This document shows, piece by piece, positions 25,837 through 35,892 of a stretch of 64,000 nucleotides of DNA. The notes under the pieces were generated by a model, which saw only the letters and a list, made by a program, of their open reading frames with translations, was not told the origin of the DNA and made no database searches. The position numbers and the translations under genes were made by a program. Numbering within the stretch: position 1 is the stretch's first letter; each line of letters starts with the position of its first letter. Source of the DNA: Alphaproteobacteria bacterium (GTDB lineage: Bacteria; Pseudomonadota; Alphaproteobacteria; UBA828); contig JAJDUK010000076.1 of the NCBI GenBank assembly GCA_022826665.1, forward strand, positions 30,506 to 94,505, given 5' to 3'.

Positions 25837-26826
25837 GTGGCGGCGGAGAGCGAGGCCCCGCCGGACCTCGCGGCGATCGAGGCGGCGCGGACGACCCTCG
25901 GCGATCTCATCGAGGAGACCCCGGTGCACCGCTGGCGCGCGCCGGCGGTCTCGGACGCGCTCGGGCCCGAGAGCGCAGTCTTCCTCAAGCTCGAGCTGTT
26001 CCAGCGCACCGGCACCTTCAAGGCGCGGGGCGCACTGCTCAACGCGCTGGCTCTCGACGAGGCGGCGCGGAAGCGCGGCGTGACGGCGGTGAGCGCCGGC
26101 AACCACGCCATCGCCGTGGCCTTCGCCGCACACCGCGTCGGCACCTCGGCCAAGGTCGTGATGATGGAAGGCGCCGATCCCTTCCGCGTCGCCCAGGTGC
26201 GGCGCTATGGCGCGGAACTGGTACAGGTCCCGGACGTGCACGCCGCCTTCGAGGCCGTGCGCGCCATCGAGGCCGACGAAGGGCGCACCTTCATCCATCC
26301 CTTCGAGGGGCGGACCATCGCGCTCGGCACGGCGACGGTGGGACTGGAGCTCGCGCGCCAGGTGCCCGCGCTGGATGCGGTCGTCGTGCCCATCGGCGGC
26401 GGCGGGCTCTGCGCCGGCGTCTCCTGCGCCATCAAGACCCTGCAGCCGGGCTGCCGCGTCTATGGCGTCGAGCCGGAGGGCGCGGACACCATGCACCGCA
26501 GCTTCGCGGCCGGCTCGCCCCAGGCCATCGACAAGGTGACCACCATCGCCGACAGCCTCGGCGCGCCTTACGCCCAGCCCTACTCTTACGAGCTCTGCCG
26601 ACGCTACGTGGACGAGCTGGTGAGGATCGACGACGAGGCCATGCGCCGCGCCATGGGGCTGCTCTTCGCCGAGATGAAGCTCGCCGTGGAGCCGGCGGGC
26701 GCGGCGGCGACGGCGGCGCTGCTCGGTCCGCTCGCCGAGCGGCTACGGGGGCAGCGCACCGCGGTCATCGTCTGCGGCACCAACATCGACGCGCAGAAGT
26801 TCATGGAACAGGCGCTGTTCGCGTGA
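25837..26826 (+). CDS. PLP-dependent threonine/serine dehydratase-like enzyme
   Basis: A 329-residue fold-type II enzyme. PLP lysine lies in FQRTGTFKARGALLN; the phosphate loop is PIGGGGLCAGVS and the asparagine loop SAGNHAIAVAFAA. Length fits catabolic threonine ammonia-lyase or serine racemase without the C-terminal ACT regulatory domain. It starts with GTG four bases after the enoyl-CoA hydratase gene, so it appears to end this operon. Threonine, serine or 3-hydroxyaspartate are possible substrates; the operon context does not decide. Confidence 0.88.
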   Translation: MAAESEAPPDLAAIEAARTTLGDLIEETPVHRWRAPAVSDALGPESAVFLKLELFQRTGTFKARGALLNALALDEAARKRGVTAVSAGNHAIAVAFAAHRVGTSAKVVMMEGADPFRVAQVRRYGAELVQVPDVHAAFEAVRAIEADEGRTFIHPFEGRTIALGTATVGLELARQVPALDAVVVPIGGGGLCAGVSCAIKTLQPGCRVYGVEPEGADTMHRSFAAGSPQAIDKVTTIADSLGAPYAQPYSYELCRRYVDELVRIDDEAMRRAMGLLFAEMKLAVEPAGAAATAALLGPLAERLRGQRTAVIVCGTNIDAQKFMEQALFA

Positions 26827-26848
26827 TGCGAGGCACGCCTCGGAAGGG

Positions 26849-27190
26849 TCAATCCGCTCCGGCGTCCCGGTCGCCCGTGTCCGCGTCTCGCCGCTTGTAC
26901 CACTCCACTCCCTGTGCCTCGATTTGATTGCGTAGGGCGGTGCTGTCGATCATTCCATAGAGGAGCAGATGGACGCGCTGCGGGATCGTCAGATCGTCGA
27001 TAGCGGCGGTGAGGTTCACCTGGTCGCTCATGGACAGGCGGTCACCGAACAGCGCGAGGTCCACGTCCGAGGCCGGGCGAAAGGTCCCCGTGGCGCGCGA
27101 GCCGAACAGCACGGCCCGCTCCACCCTGGCGTTGGCCGCGATGATGCCGATGACGGCCTTGCGATGCCGCTTCTTCAGGCCGTCGGTCAT
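26849..27190 (-). CDS. MNT-type nucleotidyltransferase-domain protein, orphan
   Basis: A 113-residue minimal nucleotidyltransferase with the hallmark G30-S31 and D42-x-D44 in VLFGSRATGTFRPASDVDLA. Such proteins normally pair with a HEPN-domain RNase in type VII toxin-antitoxin loci (MntA adenylylates HepT). No HEPN gene lies on either side: gloB is 32 bases upstream and the dehydratase gene is convergent. The C-terminal tail is charged and low in complexity. It could be an orphan antitoxin or work with a distant partner. Confidence 0.82.
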   Translation of the reverse strand: MTDGLKKRHRKAVIGIIAANARVERAVLFGSRATGTFRPASDVDLALFGDRLSMSDQVNLTAAIDDLTIPQRVHLLLYGMIDSTALRNQIEAQGVEWYKRRDADTGDRDAGAD

Positions 27191-27222
27191 GCGGTGCGGC
27201 CGACGCTGTTGGCGGGGCGCTC

Positions 27223-28014
27223 CTACCAGCTGTTCCTGAGTTCGCGGAGCTTGAGGAAGACTTCGCGCGGGCCGGGATCGTCCGAGAGGTCGGAGAAGGC
27301 CTCGCGCAGCCGCGCGATCACGCTCGGGCTGTGCAGGCGGAAGAAGGTGTTGATCTCCTTCTCCAGCGCGAGCGTCGAGACCAGGGCGTCGTCGGGGTCC
27401 TGCGGCCCTATCTCCTCGAGCAGCGAGGCCGCCCGCTCGTTGTCGGGCTCCCGGTCTAGGGTGAACTCCAGGTTGTTCTCGATGTAGTCGTGGCCGGGGT
27501 AGATCAGGGTCTCGTCCGGCAGCCGCGCGAGCTGGCCGGCGAAGGTCTCATAGAGCTCCGCCGGGTGGCCGCCGGAATGGCAGTTGCCGGCGCCGGCGTT
27601 GAAGAGGGTATCGCCGCAGAAGAGGGCGGGTGTGTCGGTACGGGACAGCAGGCACACGTGGCTCATGGTGTGGCCGGGGGTGTCCAGCGCTTCGAGCTCC
27701 ACCGTGGCGCCGACCTTGATGACGTCGCCCGCGCCGAGCCCGCGGTCGATGCCGGGAATCTTGCCTTTGGCGTTGGCGTGGGCGAGCAGGCTGGCGCCGG
27801 TGGCCTTGACCACTGCCTTGTTGCCGCCGGTGTGATCGCCGTGCTCGTGGGTGTTGAGGATCTGGGTGATCTGCCAGCCCTTGTCCTTGGCCGCCTTGAG
27901 GCAGCGCTTGTGGTCCAGCGGGTCGACCGCGAGCGCCTCGCCGGTCTCCGGACAGGCGATGAGGTAGTTGAAGTTGCGGTAGGCGTTGGCGGTCCAGACT
28001 TGCTCGACGAGCAT
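27223..28014 (-). CDS. gloB: Hydroxyacylglutathione hydrolase (glyoxalase II)
   Basis: A 263-residue metallo-beta-lactamase-fold thioesterase that hydrolyses S-lactoylglutathione in methylglyoxal detoxification. The binuclear metal motif ILNTHEHGDHTGGN, a GHTMSHVC histidine block, CGDTLFNAGAGN and IYPGHDYIENNLEF are all in order, and the C-terminal domain ends with LREAFSDLSDDPGPREVFLKL. ATG 28014 is preferred over the TTG two codons earlier because GGAG lies seven bases before it. Adjacent to the HNH gene on the same strand with a 24-base gap. Confidence 0.93.
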   Translation of the reverse strand: MLVEQVWTANAYRNFNYLIACPETGEALAVDPLDHKRCLKAAKDKGWQITQILNTHEHGDHTGGNKAVVKATGASLLAHANAKGKIPGIDRGLGAGDVIKVGATVELEALDTPGHTMSHVCLLSRTDTPALFCGDTLFNAGAGNCHSGGHPAELYETFAGQLARLPDETLIYPGHDYIENNLEFTLDREPDNERAASLLEEIGPQDPDDALVSTLALEKEINTFFRLHSPSVIARLREAFSDLSDDPGPREVFLKLRELRNSW

Positions 28015-28038
28015 GTGCAATCTCCGGCGTATGCGGCG

Positions 28039-28602
28039 TTAGTCGGGGTCCAGCTCGGAATCCCAGTAGAGGTAGTCGCCCCAGCTCTCGTGCAGGTAGC
28101 GGGGCGGGAAGCGCCGGCCCGCCTGGTGCAGGTCGTAGGCGCTGGGCGGACGCGGCTTGCGCGCCGGCCGCATGCCGCACTCGCGCGGCAGCCGGTTGCC
28201 CTTGGCGAGGTTGCAGGCGCTGCAGGCGGTGACGACGTTGCCCCAAGTGGTGCGCCCGCCGCGCGAGCGCGGCACCAGATGGTCGAAGGTGAGGTCCTCC
28301 ACCGGAAAAGGCGCCACGCAATACTGGCAGGTGAACGAATCCCGCAGGAAGACGTTGAACCGCGTGAACGCGGGCCGGCGCGCGAGCGGGCGGTAGCGCT
28401 TGAGCGCGACGACGCTCGGCAGCCGGATGGCCGTGCTCGGCGAGCGGATCGCCCGGTCGTATTCCGAGAGGATGGTCACCCGGTCGAGGAACGCCGCCTT
28501 GACCGCGTCCTGCCAGCCCCAGACCGAAAGCGGGAAGTAGCTGAGAGGCCGGTAGTCGGCGTTGAGCACGAGGGCTGGGCAGCTCTCCAAGGATGCTTGC
28601 AC
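28039..28602 (-). CDS. HNH endonuclease
   Basis: A 187-residue chromosomal HNH nuclease of the common stand-alone type. After an ALVLNADYRPLSYFPLS start block it has RDSFTCQYC, DHLVPRSRGGRTTWGNVVTAC and SACNLAKGNR: the HNH core flanked by two CxxC zinc pairs. GTG 28602 is chosen because family members start just before this ALVLNADYRPLS block; the frame is open further upstream. These proteins are widespread in alphaproteobacteria outside phage regions and their role is unclear. Confidence 0.88.
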   Translation of the reverse strand: MQASLESCPALVLNADYRPLSYFPLSVWGWQDAVKAAFLDRVTILSEYDRAIRSPSTAIRLPSVVALKRYRPLARRPAFTRFNVFLRDSFTCQYCVAPFPVEDLTFDHLVPRSRGGRTTWGNVVTACSACNLAKGNRLPRECGMRPARKPRPPSAYDLHQAGRRFPPRYLHESWGDYLYWDSELDPD

Positions 28603-28755
28603 GGTTCCAGGCCCCCTCAACACGGCTCCGGCGCGCCCGCCAGCGGCCCAATCTCCGCCGGCGCGCCAGATTTGCGGGCGCATCATGCCAAAGAGAAGCC
28701 AAAGGGCAAAGCCGGGAGAGGGTTGCCGCGCCAGGCTCCCGTCGCCCGTCGGCGC

Positions 28756-29865
28756 TTATTCAACCACGAACGTCGGGGAGAAGTCGGCGGGCGCCAGCGA
28801 AAGGCGCGTGTTGAAGGAGTCGAGATTGGCCTGTTCGACGATGTGGATCAAAGGCCCGGCGTGCGGGTGTTCCAACTTGCCTTCCAGCAGCCGCACCGCC
28901 ATCTCGATGCCCATGCGGCCCTGCAGGGCGGGGAAGTCGGTGGGCGCGGCGAGAATCTTGTCACGCTTGATGCCGCGATAGACCGCGTGGGTGAAGTAGT
29001 CCGCCAGCACCCGGATCTGCCCGGTGAGGCCGCGCGCCCTGAGCAGGCTCACCGCCGCGCCTGCGGTAACCGCGCTGCCCACGATGTAGTCGACATCGGG
29101 GCGTTCCTCCAGCGCCTCCTCGACCAGGATCAGCTGGATTTCGCGCCCGGTGTCGCCCCACTTCCTCACGACGATATCGACTGCGCTGCCCGCGAGCGCT
29201 TCGGTGAACCCTTCTTCGACGAAATAGGCCCACTGCGATTCCCGCGGGCCGGGGAACCACGCCACCTTGACGGTTGGCGTGCCCGCCGGATGGAGGCTGG
29301 CGAGGTAGGCACCGGTTACCGCCCCCATCGTGACCCAGGAGACGGCGGCCTTGGCGCTGATGCCGTCGTCGGCGATGTCGTTGACCACGGCGAGCACCGG
29401 GATTTCCTCGCTGATCGCGAGCACCGCCTCGGTCAGCCCGTCGAAGCTCACCGCTCCCAGCGCCAGGATGTCCGCGTCCTGGGCGCATTCGGTGATCTGG
29501 GCAATCTGGCGTTCGAGGTTGGGGTAGCCTCCCGCCTCGACCACGCGGAGCGCGACGCCGAGACGCTTCGCCTCCTCGACCATGCCGTAGTTGACGCTGA
29601 GCCAGTACGAATCCTTGAGGTGGGGGTATGAGGCGCAGATGCGCCACTTCTGCGATGCGCGCTCTAGGGGGCGATAGGTGATGGTCGTCGTCGGGCTGCG
29701 GAAATCGAAGGGCGGCGACCAGGCTTCGAGCGCCCACGTCGAGGAGGATGTGGAATTCGGCGCCGCGTCTTGCTCCGCGCCGAGTGTCGGCCCGGCGGCC
29801 AGTAGCACGCCCGCGAGGAGGCCGAAAACGAGGCTCGGTAAGCGCGGTAGTCTCATGGCCCGCAT
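28756..29865 (-). CDS. torT: TMAO-sensing periplasmic binding protein TorT
   Basis: A 369-residue exported protein: N-terminal signal peptide (LPSLVFGLLAGVLLAAGPTLGA) then a sugar-binding-protein-like periplasmic domain. Family blocks include YWLSVNYGMVEEAKRLGV, QITECAQDADILALGAVS, and the C-terminal ADYFTHAVYRGIKRDKILAA, typical of TorT. In E. coli TorT binds trimethylamine N-oxide and presents it to the sensor kinase TorS. Here torT is divergent from torS with only 47 bases between start codons, so the promoters overlap. A second in-frame ATG three codons in is possible. Confidence 0.9.
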   Translation of the reverse strand: MRAMRLPRLPSLVFGLLAGVLLAAGPTLGAEQDAAPNSTSSSTWALEAWSPPFDFRSPTTTITYRPLERASQKWRICASYPHLKDSYWLSVNYGMVEEAKRLGVALRVVEAGGYPNLERQIAQITECAQDADILALGAVSFDGLTEAVLAISEEIPVLAVVNDIADDGISAKAAVSWVTMGAVTGAYLASLHPAGTPTVKVAWFPGPRESQWAYFVEEGFTEALAGSAVDIVVRKWGDTGREIQLILVEEALEERPDVDYIVGSAVTAGAAVSLLRARGLTGQIRVLADYFTHAVYRGIKRDKILAAPTDFPALQGRMGIEMAVRLLEGKLEHPHAGPLIHIVEQANLDSFNTRLSLAPADFSPTFVVE

Positions 29866-32848
29866 GATGCGGCCGATTGCCTTTCAATTCCAACCGGTGT
29901 TCTAATTTCGCGATGTTCGGCCGCTTCGGCATCGCGAGCCGCCTGTTCGCCTCGTTTGCGGTGGTGGCGGCTCTCTCCATCGCAGCCGGGATCATCGGCT
30001 GGGTCGTTCTGCGCAACGTCGACACTGCGCAGACCACCATCGTCGACGAGGCCATGCCGGCGATCGCCGAGGGGCGGATCATCGCCGAGACCTCCACTCA
30101 GATTGCGGCGCACGGCGCCTTGCTTGCCACTGCAGAGAGCCAGGCGGAGAGGCGAACCCAGGCCAATATCCTGCGGTCCACGACCGATCTGCTCTCTGCC
30201 CGCCTCGACGTGCTTGAAGGTTACGGCTTTCCCGAACAGGAAGTGGCGGAGCTGCGCGGCGTGGTGTCGGCGCTTGCCGCGAACCTGGACCGGCAGGACG
30301 AGCTCGTCGCGGCGCGGATCGGGATGAATGCCGTGCTGGCCGCTTCGGTCGCGCGGACGCTGGATGCGGCCGGCGAGCTCTCCGCGCTCTCGGAGACGCT
30401 CACCTCCAACGCGGCGTCCGGCGCGACGGTGGTCATCTCCAATCTCTACGAGCTTGCCGAGGATACCGCGCGCCTCGCGGCCATGCTGGACGCCTTCGAC
30501 CGGCTGGTGGAGGCGGACCTCTTCCTGCTTGAGCGGATGTTCGAACTCAGGATGCGCGCCTCGGAGCAAGGTTTGCTGCTGAACCAGCTCGGCCGCGCGC
30601 GGGATACCGGCGAGATCGAATGGATCGAGGAGCGCTACAGCGGCAACCTCCGCATTCTCGAGCGCCGGGTGGCTCTGATTGATGACCCAATCCGCCGCGA
30701 GCAGGCGGGGTCGCTCGTCGCCGCGCTCGCCTCCGACGGGCCCCCCGGCACGCTCGGCTTGTTCAACCAGCGCCGCCGGGCGCTGCACCTCGATGCGGCG
30801 CTCGCGGTCCTGGCGGACGACAACCGCGCCTTGACCGACCGTATGAACGAGGGCGTCGCGGCGGTCGTCTCCCGCTCCCAGCAGATCGCCGCCGACGCAT
30901 CCGCGGCGGCGGATAGTGCCGTCGAGTTCGGCGGCCTCACCGTCCTGCTCCAGATTGTGCTGTTCATCGCGATCGCGGTCGCCATCGCCTGGCTCTACGT
31001 CCATCGCAATATCGTCCACCGGCTCACGTCGCTGCACGGGGTCATGCAGAGCCTCGCGGCGGGGCGGCTCGACGTCGATGTGCCCGAGGGAGGGAAGGAC
31101 GAGCTCTCCGACATGGCCGATACGGTGCGCGTCTTCCGCGACCAGGCGATCGGCAAGCGGGAGCTTGAGAAGGAGCGGGAACAGACCAACGCCGAGTTGC
31201 GGCAGCACAAGGAGCACCTGGAGAGACTGGTCGCGGAACGCACGGCGCAGTTGACCGAGGCCAATGCCCGGCTGGTCGAGGAGGTGCGCAACCACGATCG
31301 CGCCCGCGCCCGCGCCGAGCAAGCGAGCCGCGCCAAGTCGGAGTTCCTCGCCACCATGAGCCATGAGATCCGCACCCCGATGAACGGGGTTCTCGGCATG
31401 CTGCGGCTTATGGCCGACGGTCCGCTCAACGAGCGACAGCGCCAGCAGGTCAGGGTCATGCGCTCGTCGAGCGAAATCCTGCTCGGCATTCTCAACGACA
31501 TCCTCGACTACTCGCGGGTCGAATCGGGTGAGATCGAAGTGGAGCGCGCGGTCTTCGACCTGCACGAGCTGGTCGAGGACATCGTGGTGCTGATGCAGGG
31601 CCGCGCCAGGGAAAAGGAGCTCGCCCTCGACCTGGCGATTGAGGACGGCGTGCCGGCGGCGGTGACCGGCGATCGCCAGAAGCTGAGCCAGGTGCTGCTC
31701 AACTTGCTCGGCAACGGCATCAAGTTCACGGACCGCGGCGCTGTCACGCTCGAGGTCTCGAACAGCGCGGAGCCCGATGCGATCTGCTTGGCCGTGCGTG
31801 ACACCGGCCCCGGCATCGCCGAGGCCGACCTCGCTCATCTCTTCGAGCCCTTCTATCAGGCGGCCGTATCGCGCCGGCATGGGCAGCAGACCGGCACCGG
31901 GCTCGGACTCGCCATTTCCAGGCGGCTGGTCACGGCGATGGGGGGGCACATCGCGGTGGAGACGGAGCCGGGGAATGGCAGTTGCTTCTCCGTGACGCTG
32001 CCGCTGCCGCAGGGCGAAGCCGCCGCCCAGCCGCCGGTCGAGGTGGTGCCGCACGGGGTGACAAGGCCGGAGCAGGCGTTGGACGTTCTCATCGTCGAGG
32101 ACAACGTGGTGAATGCCATGGTGGTGGAGGCCTTCGTTGCCAGGATGGGTCACAGGCCGTTGGTCGCGCCCACCGCGGAGGAGGGGCTCGAACTGCTGGA
32201 GGAGCAGGCGTTCGATCTTGTCCTCATGGACATCAGCCTGCCCGGCATCGACGGCATCGAGGCGACCCAGCGCATCCGCGCCCACGCCGATGCAGCGATT
32301 CGCTCGCTGCCGGTCATCGCCATGTCGGCTCACGTGTTCGACAACGAGGTCGCCCAGCACCTGCAGTCCGGAATGGATGCCTTCATTGGCAAGCCCATCG
32401 CGCCGGACGGCCTGGCGCAGACCATCGCCAGCGTTCTCGGCCGCACGCCCGGCGAGCGCGCCGCCATGGACGGCGGCCGTGCCGGTGACAGCGGGGAGGC
32501 GATCATCGATCCCGCCGTCCTCGCGCAGGATCGCGCGGTGCTGGGGGCGGAGCGCGGCGGACTCATGGTCGACACATTTGTCGAGACGGCGCCGGCTCAG
32601 ATTGAGGGCATCAGGCAGGCGCTGGCCGAGGGGCGGTCGGAGCGGGCGGCCGACCTCGCCCACGCACTGAGAGGAGCCGCCGGCAGCCTTGGGCTGCGCC
32701 GCCTCGCGGACCGCTGCGGCGTGCTCGAGGCACGCGCCCGCACGCCGGAGGCGGCGGCGGTTGCCGAGGACCTGGACCGGTTGTTCGACGAATCGCGCGA
32801 AGCGCTGGTGACGCTCTGGGCGGGTCTTGAAACAGCCGAACGTGAGGG

Positions 32849-33553
<705 letters not shown>

Positions 33554-33725
33554 CTCCGGGCCCCGCGCCTCGATCTCCGCCTCATTTTCACATCTTTCAT
33601 GATCTTTTACAGGCTGTTTATCGCAAGGGTCTGTCTTGTTCACAACGCCTCTCTAGGCTTGCAGGCTCGGCGCGGAGGGCCCGCGCACGAGACACGCTCA
33701 TGCGAGCACTAACGAGGAGGCGACT
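33554..33725 (+). promoter_or_regulatory. torR / tmoX divergent control region with TorR-box-like repeats
   Basis: The spacer is noticeably more AT-rich around 33580-33650 than flanking DNA. Two decamers resemble the E. coli TorR box CTGTTCATAT at 7 of 10 positions each: CTGTTTATCG at 33614-33623 and TTGTTCACAA at 33636-33645. They are direct repeats 22 bases apart, about two helical turns. No convincing -10/-35 pair was found. AACGAGGAGG lies just before the tmoX ATG. Confidence 0.4.
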
Positions 33726-34694
33726 ATGGTGGGTATAAATGTGAGACGGTGGACAATCGCGCTCGTCGCAGGGGCCGCGATCGGCCTCTCGGGCGCCGTG
33801 GCCGGCGTGGCTCAGGCCGCGGATTCCGACGACCCGATCAAGATCCCGATCCATAACTGGTCAAGCCAGATCGTGGGTGCCCACGTTTTGGGCAAGATTC
33901 TGAACGGCCAGGGCTTCGAGACCGAGTTCATCCCCGCCGACAGCCAGGTGGTTTACACCTCCATGTGCGAGGGTGACATCGACGTGGTCCACGAGGTCTG
34001 GCAGGGCGCGTTCGGCGTGGCGTTCGAGCAGGTCGTTGGCGAGGGCTGCGTGATCGACGCCGCGACCCACGACGCGAAGACCCGCGAGGAGTGGTGGTAT
34101 CCCAGTTATGTCGAGGAGCAGTGCCCAGGCCTGCCCGACTGGGAGGCGCTGAATGCCTGCGCCGAGATGTTCGCAACTGCCGAGACGGCCCCGAAGGGTC
34201 GCTTCCTCGGCGGGCCGGTCGACTGGTTGAAGCACGACGCCGAGCGCGTCGAAGGCCTCGGCATGGACTTCGAGGTGGTGAACGCTGGCTCGGCTGCGGC
34301 CATTTGGGCGGAGCTGGCATCGGCGTTCGAGCGCAAGGCGCCGATCGTGCACTTCAATTGGACGCCCAACTTCATCGAGGCGATCTACGACGGCAAGTTC
34401 GTCGAGTTCCCGGAGTATGGCGAGGGCTGCAAGGACGACCCGGCCTGGGGGCCCAATCCCGACATGACCTATGACTGCGGCAACCCGAAGGACGGTTATC
34501 TCAAGATCGGCGTCTGGAAGGGCATGCCCGACAAGTGGCCGACGGTCTATGCCATCGTCTCGAAGATGAACCTGACCAATCTCGATATCGCGGTGATGTC
34601 CAAGCTCGTCGACATCGACGGCATGGAGGTCGAAGAGGCGGCCGACAAGTGGCTCGCCGACAACGAAGCCAAGTGGATGTCCTGGGTTAACTAA
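33726..34694 (+). CDS. tmoX: TMAO/glycine-betaine-type ABC transporter substrate-binding protein
   Basis: A 322-residue periplasmic protein with a signal peptide ending about residue 32 (VAGVAQA-AD). It belongs to the OpuAC/ProX-like fold used for quaternary amines and TMAO: KIPIHNWSSQIVGAHVLGKI, TSMCEGDIDVVHEVW, WYPSYVEEQCPGLPDW and HFNWTPNFIEAIY, rich in tryptophans that could form the aromatic cage. Placement beside torR and a Tdm-like gene points to TMAO as ligand (TmoX) rather than glycine betaine. A strong terminator follows, suggesting it is made in excess over the membrane subunits. Choline or betaine remain alternatives. Confidence 0.82.
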   Translation: MVGINVRRWTIALVAGAAIGLSGAVAGVAQAADSDDPIKIPIHNWSSQIVGAHVLGKILNGQGFETEFIPADSQVVYTSMCEGDIDVVHEVWQGAFGVAFEQVVGEGCVIDAATHDAKTREEWWYPSYVEEQCPGLPDWEALNACAEMFATAETAPKGRFLGGPVDWLKHDAERVEGLGMDFEVVNAGSAAAIWAELASAFERKAPIVHFNWTPNFIEAIYDGKFVEFPEYGEGCKDDPAWGPNPDMTYDCGNPKDGYLKIGVWKGMPDKWPTVYAIVSKMNLTNLDIAVMSKLVDIDGMEVEEAADKWLADNEAKWMSWVN

Positions 34695-34711
34695 CCCAGA
34701 GTCCTTGGCTA

Positions 34712-34757
34712 CGAGGGCGCCGCCTTGACTCCCTGTGGCGGCGCCCTCGCTTTATTT
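34712..34757 (+). terminator. Rho-independent terminator / attenuator after the binding-protein gene
   Basis: A perfect 13-base inverted repeat, CGAGGGCGCCGCC (34712-34724) and its complement (34737-34749), with a 12-base loop, is followed by CTTTATTT. It lies 17 bases after the binding-protein stop and 110 bases before the ATPase start, so it can act as partial terminator giving high binding-protein and lower transporter expression. Confidence 0.85.
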
Positions 34758-34866
34758 CATGCCCCTGCCGGCACATAGTATTCGCGCCCATCGCCGCCAA
34801 CGATGGAGCGAAGCGCCGACGAGGTGGGGTAGCGGCACGCGCTCTGCCGTGGCGGGGAGGTGCGAT

Positions 34867-35889
34867 TTGGCCGAACCTATTCTCACGTGCAGCAGCGTTT
34901 GGAAGCTGTTCGGCCCCAAACCCCGGCCGTTCATGGACAGGCACGGGGGCGCGCCCGGCCTCGCCGCCATTCTGGACGAGGGCTACATCCCCGCCGTGCG
35001 AGACGCCTCTCTGGACGTCAACGCCGGCGAAATCCTGGTGATCATGGGGCTCTCGGGCTCCGGCAAGTCCACGCTGCTCCGTTGCCTCGCCCGTCTGATC
35101 GAGCCCACCGCCGGCGCGATCGTGTTCGAGGGCCAGGACCTGCTCAAGGCGACTAACCGCGAGCTGACGCAGCTGCGCCGCCACAAGATGGGCATGGTGT
35201 TCCAGCACTTCGCGCTTCTGCCCCACCGCACGGTGCTGCAGAACGTCGCCTTCCCGCTCGAGGTCCAGGGCATCGACCGCCGCACGCGGGAGACTCGCGC
35301 CCGCGAGATGATCGAGCTCGTCGGCCTCGAAGGACGCGAGCGCTATTACCCGCGCGAGCTCTCCGGCGGGCAGCAGCAGCGCGTCGGAATCGCGCGCTCG
35401 CTCGCCGTGGGGCCCGAGCTCTGGTTCCTCGACGAGCCCTTCTCCGCCCTCGATCCGCTCATCCGCCGCGAGATGCAGAACGAATTCCTGCGTCTGCAGA
35501 ACATGCTGCACAAGACGATCCTGTTCATCACGCATGACTTCGATGAGGCGATCCGGCTTGCGGACCGCATCATCATCATGAAGGACGGCATCATCGAGCA
35601 GGCCGGCACCGCCACCGAGCTGATCGAGAACCCCGAGACCGACTACGTGCGTGAGTTCACCAAGGACGTGGCGCGGGATCGCCTGCTCACAGTGGCGACG
35701 GCTGTGCGCCCCGCTGCCGCGGGCGAGACAACGCAAGGCGAGGTCGAGGCGGACGCCACCCTGGCGGACGTCGCGCCGCAGGTGATCGAAGCCGAGCGCC
35801 CGGTGGCAGTCGTCGACGAGAGAGGCCGGATGGTCGGCGTAGTCGACCGCTACGGTCTCGTCGACGCGATGTACGCTGACCGCTCGTAA
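34867..35889 (+). CDS. tmoW: TMAO/betaine ABC transporter ATP-binding protein
   Basis: A 340-residue ProV/TmoW-type ATPase. Start TTG 34867 is chosen because GGGGAGG ends seven bases upstream and no ATG is well placed. Walker A is GLSGSGKST, Q-loop region KMGMVFQHFALLPHRTV, signature LSGGQQQRVGIARS, Walker B LWFLDEPFSALDP, H-loop FITHDFDEA. A C-terminal extension of about 85 residues (from EFTKDVARDRLL) is CBS-like, as in betaine importers, where it senses ionic strength. Adjacent permease gene starts 3 bases after its stop. Confidence 0.9.
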   Translation: MAEPILTCSSVWKLFGPKPRPFMDRHGGAPGLAAILDEGYIPAVRDASLDVNAGEILVIMGLSGSGKSTLLRCLARLIEPTAGAIVFEGQDLLKATNRELTQLRRHKMGMVFQHFALLPHRTVLQNVAFPLEVQGIDRRTRETRAREMIELVGLEGRERYYPRELSGGQQQRVGIARSLAVGPELWFLDEPFSALDPLIRREMQNEFLRLQNMLHKTILFITHDFDEAIRLADRIIIMKDGIIEQAGTATELIENPETDYVREFTKDVARDRLLTVATAVRPAAAGETTQGEVEADATLADVAPQVIEAERPVAVVDERGRMVGVVDRYGLVDAMYADRS

Positions 35890-35892
35890 GTC

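Noticed and set aside
29853..32663. Very long open frame (over 900 codons) antisense to torS
   Set aside because: High-GC codon bias of torS leaves the opposite strand open; the translation is rich in Arg, His and Gly with no family motifs, and torS domains are unambiguous.
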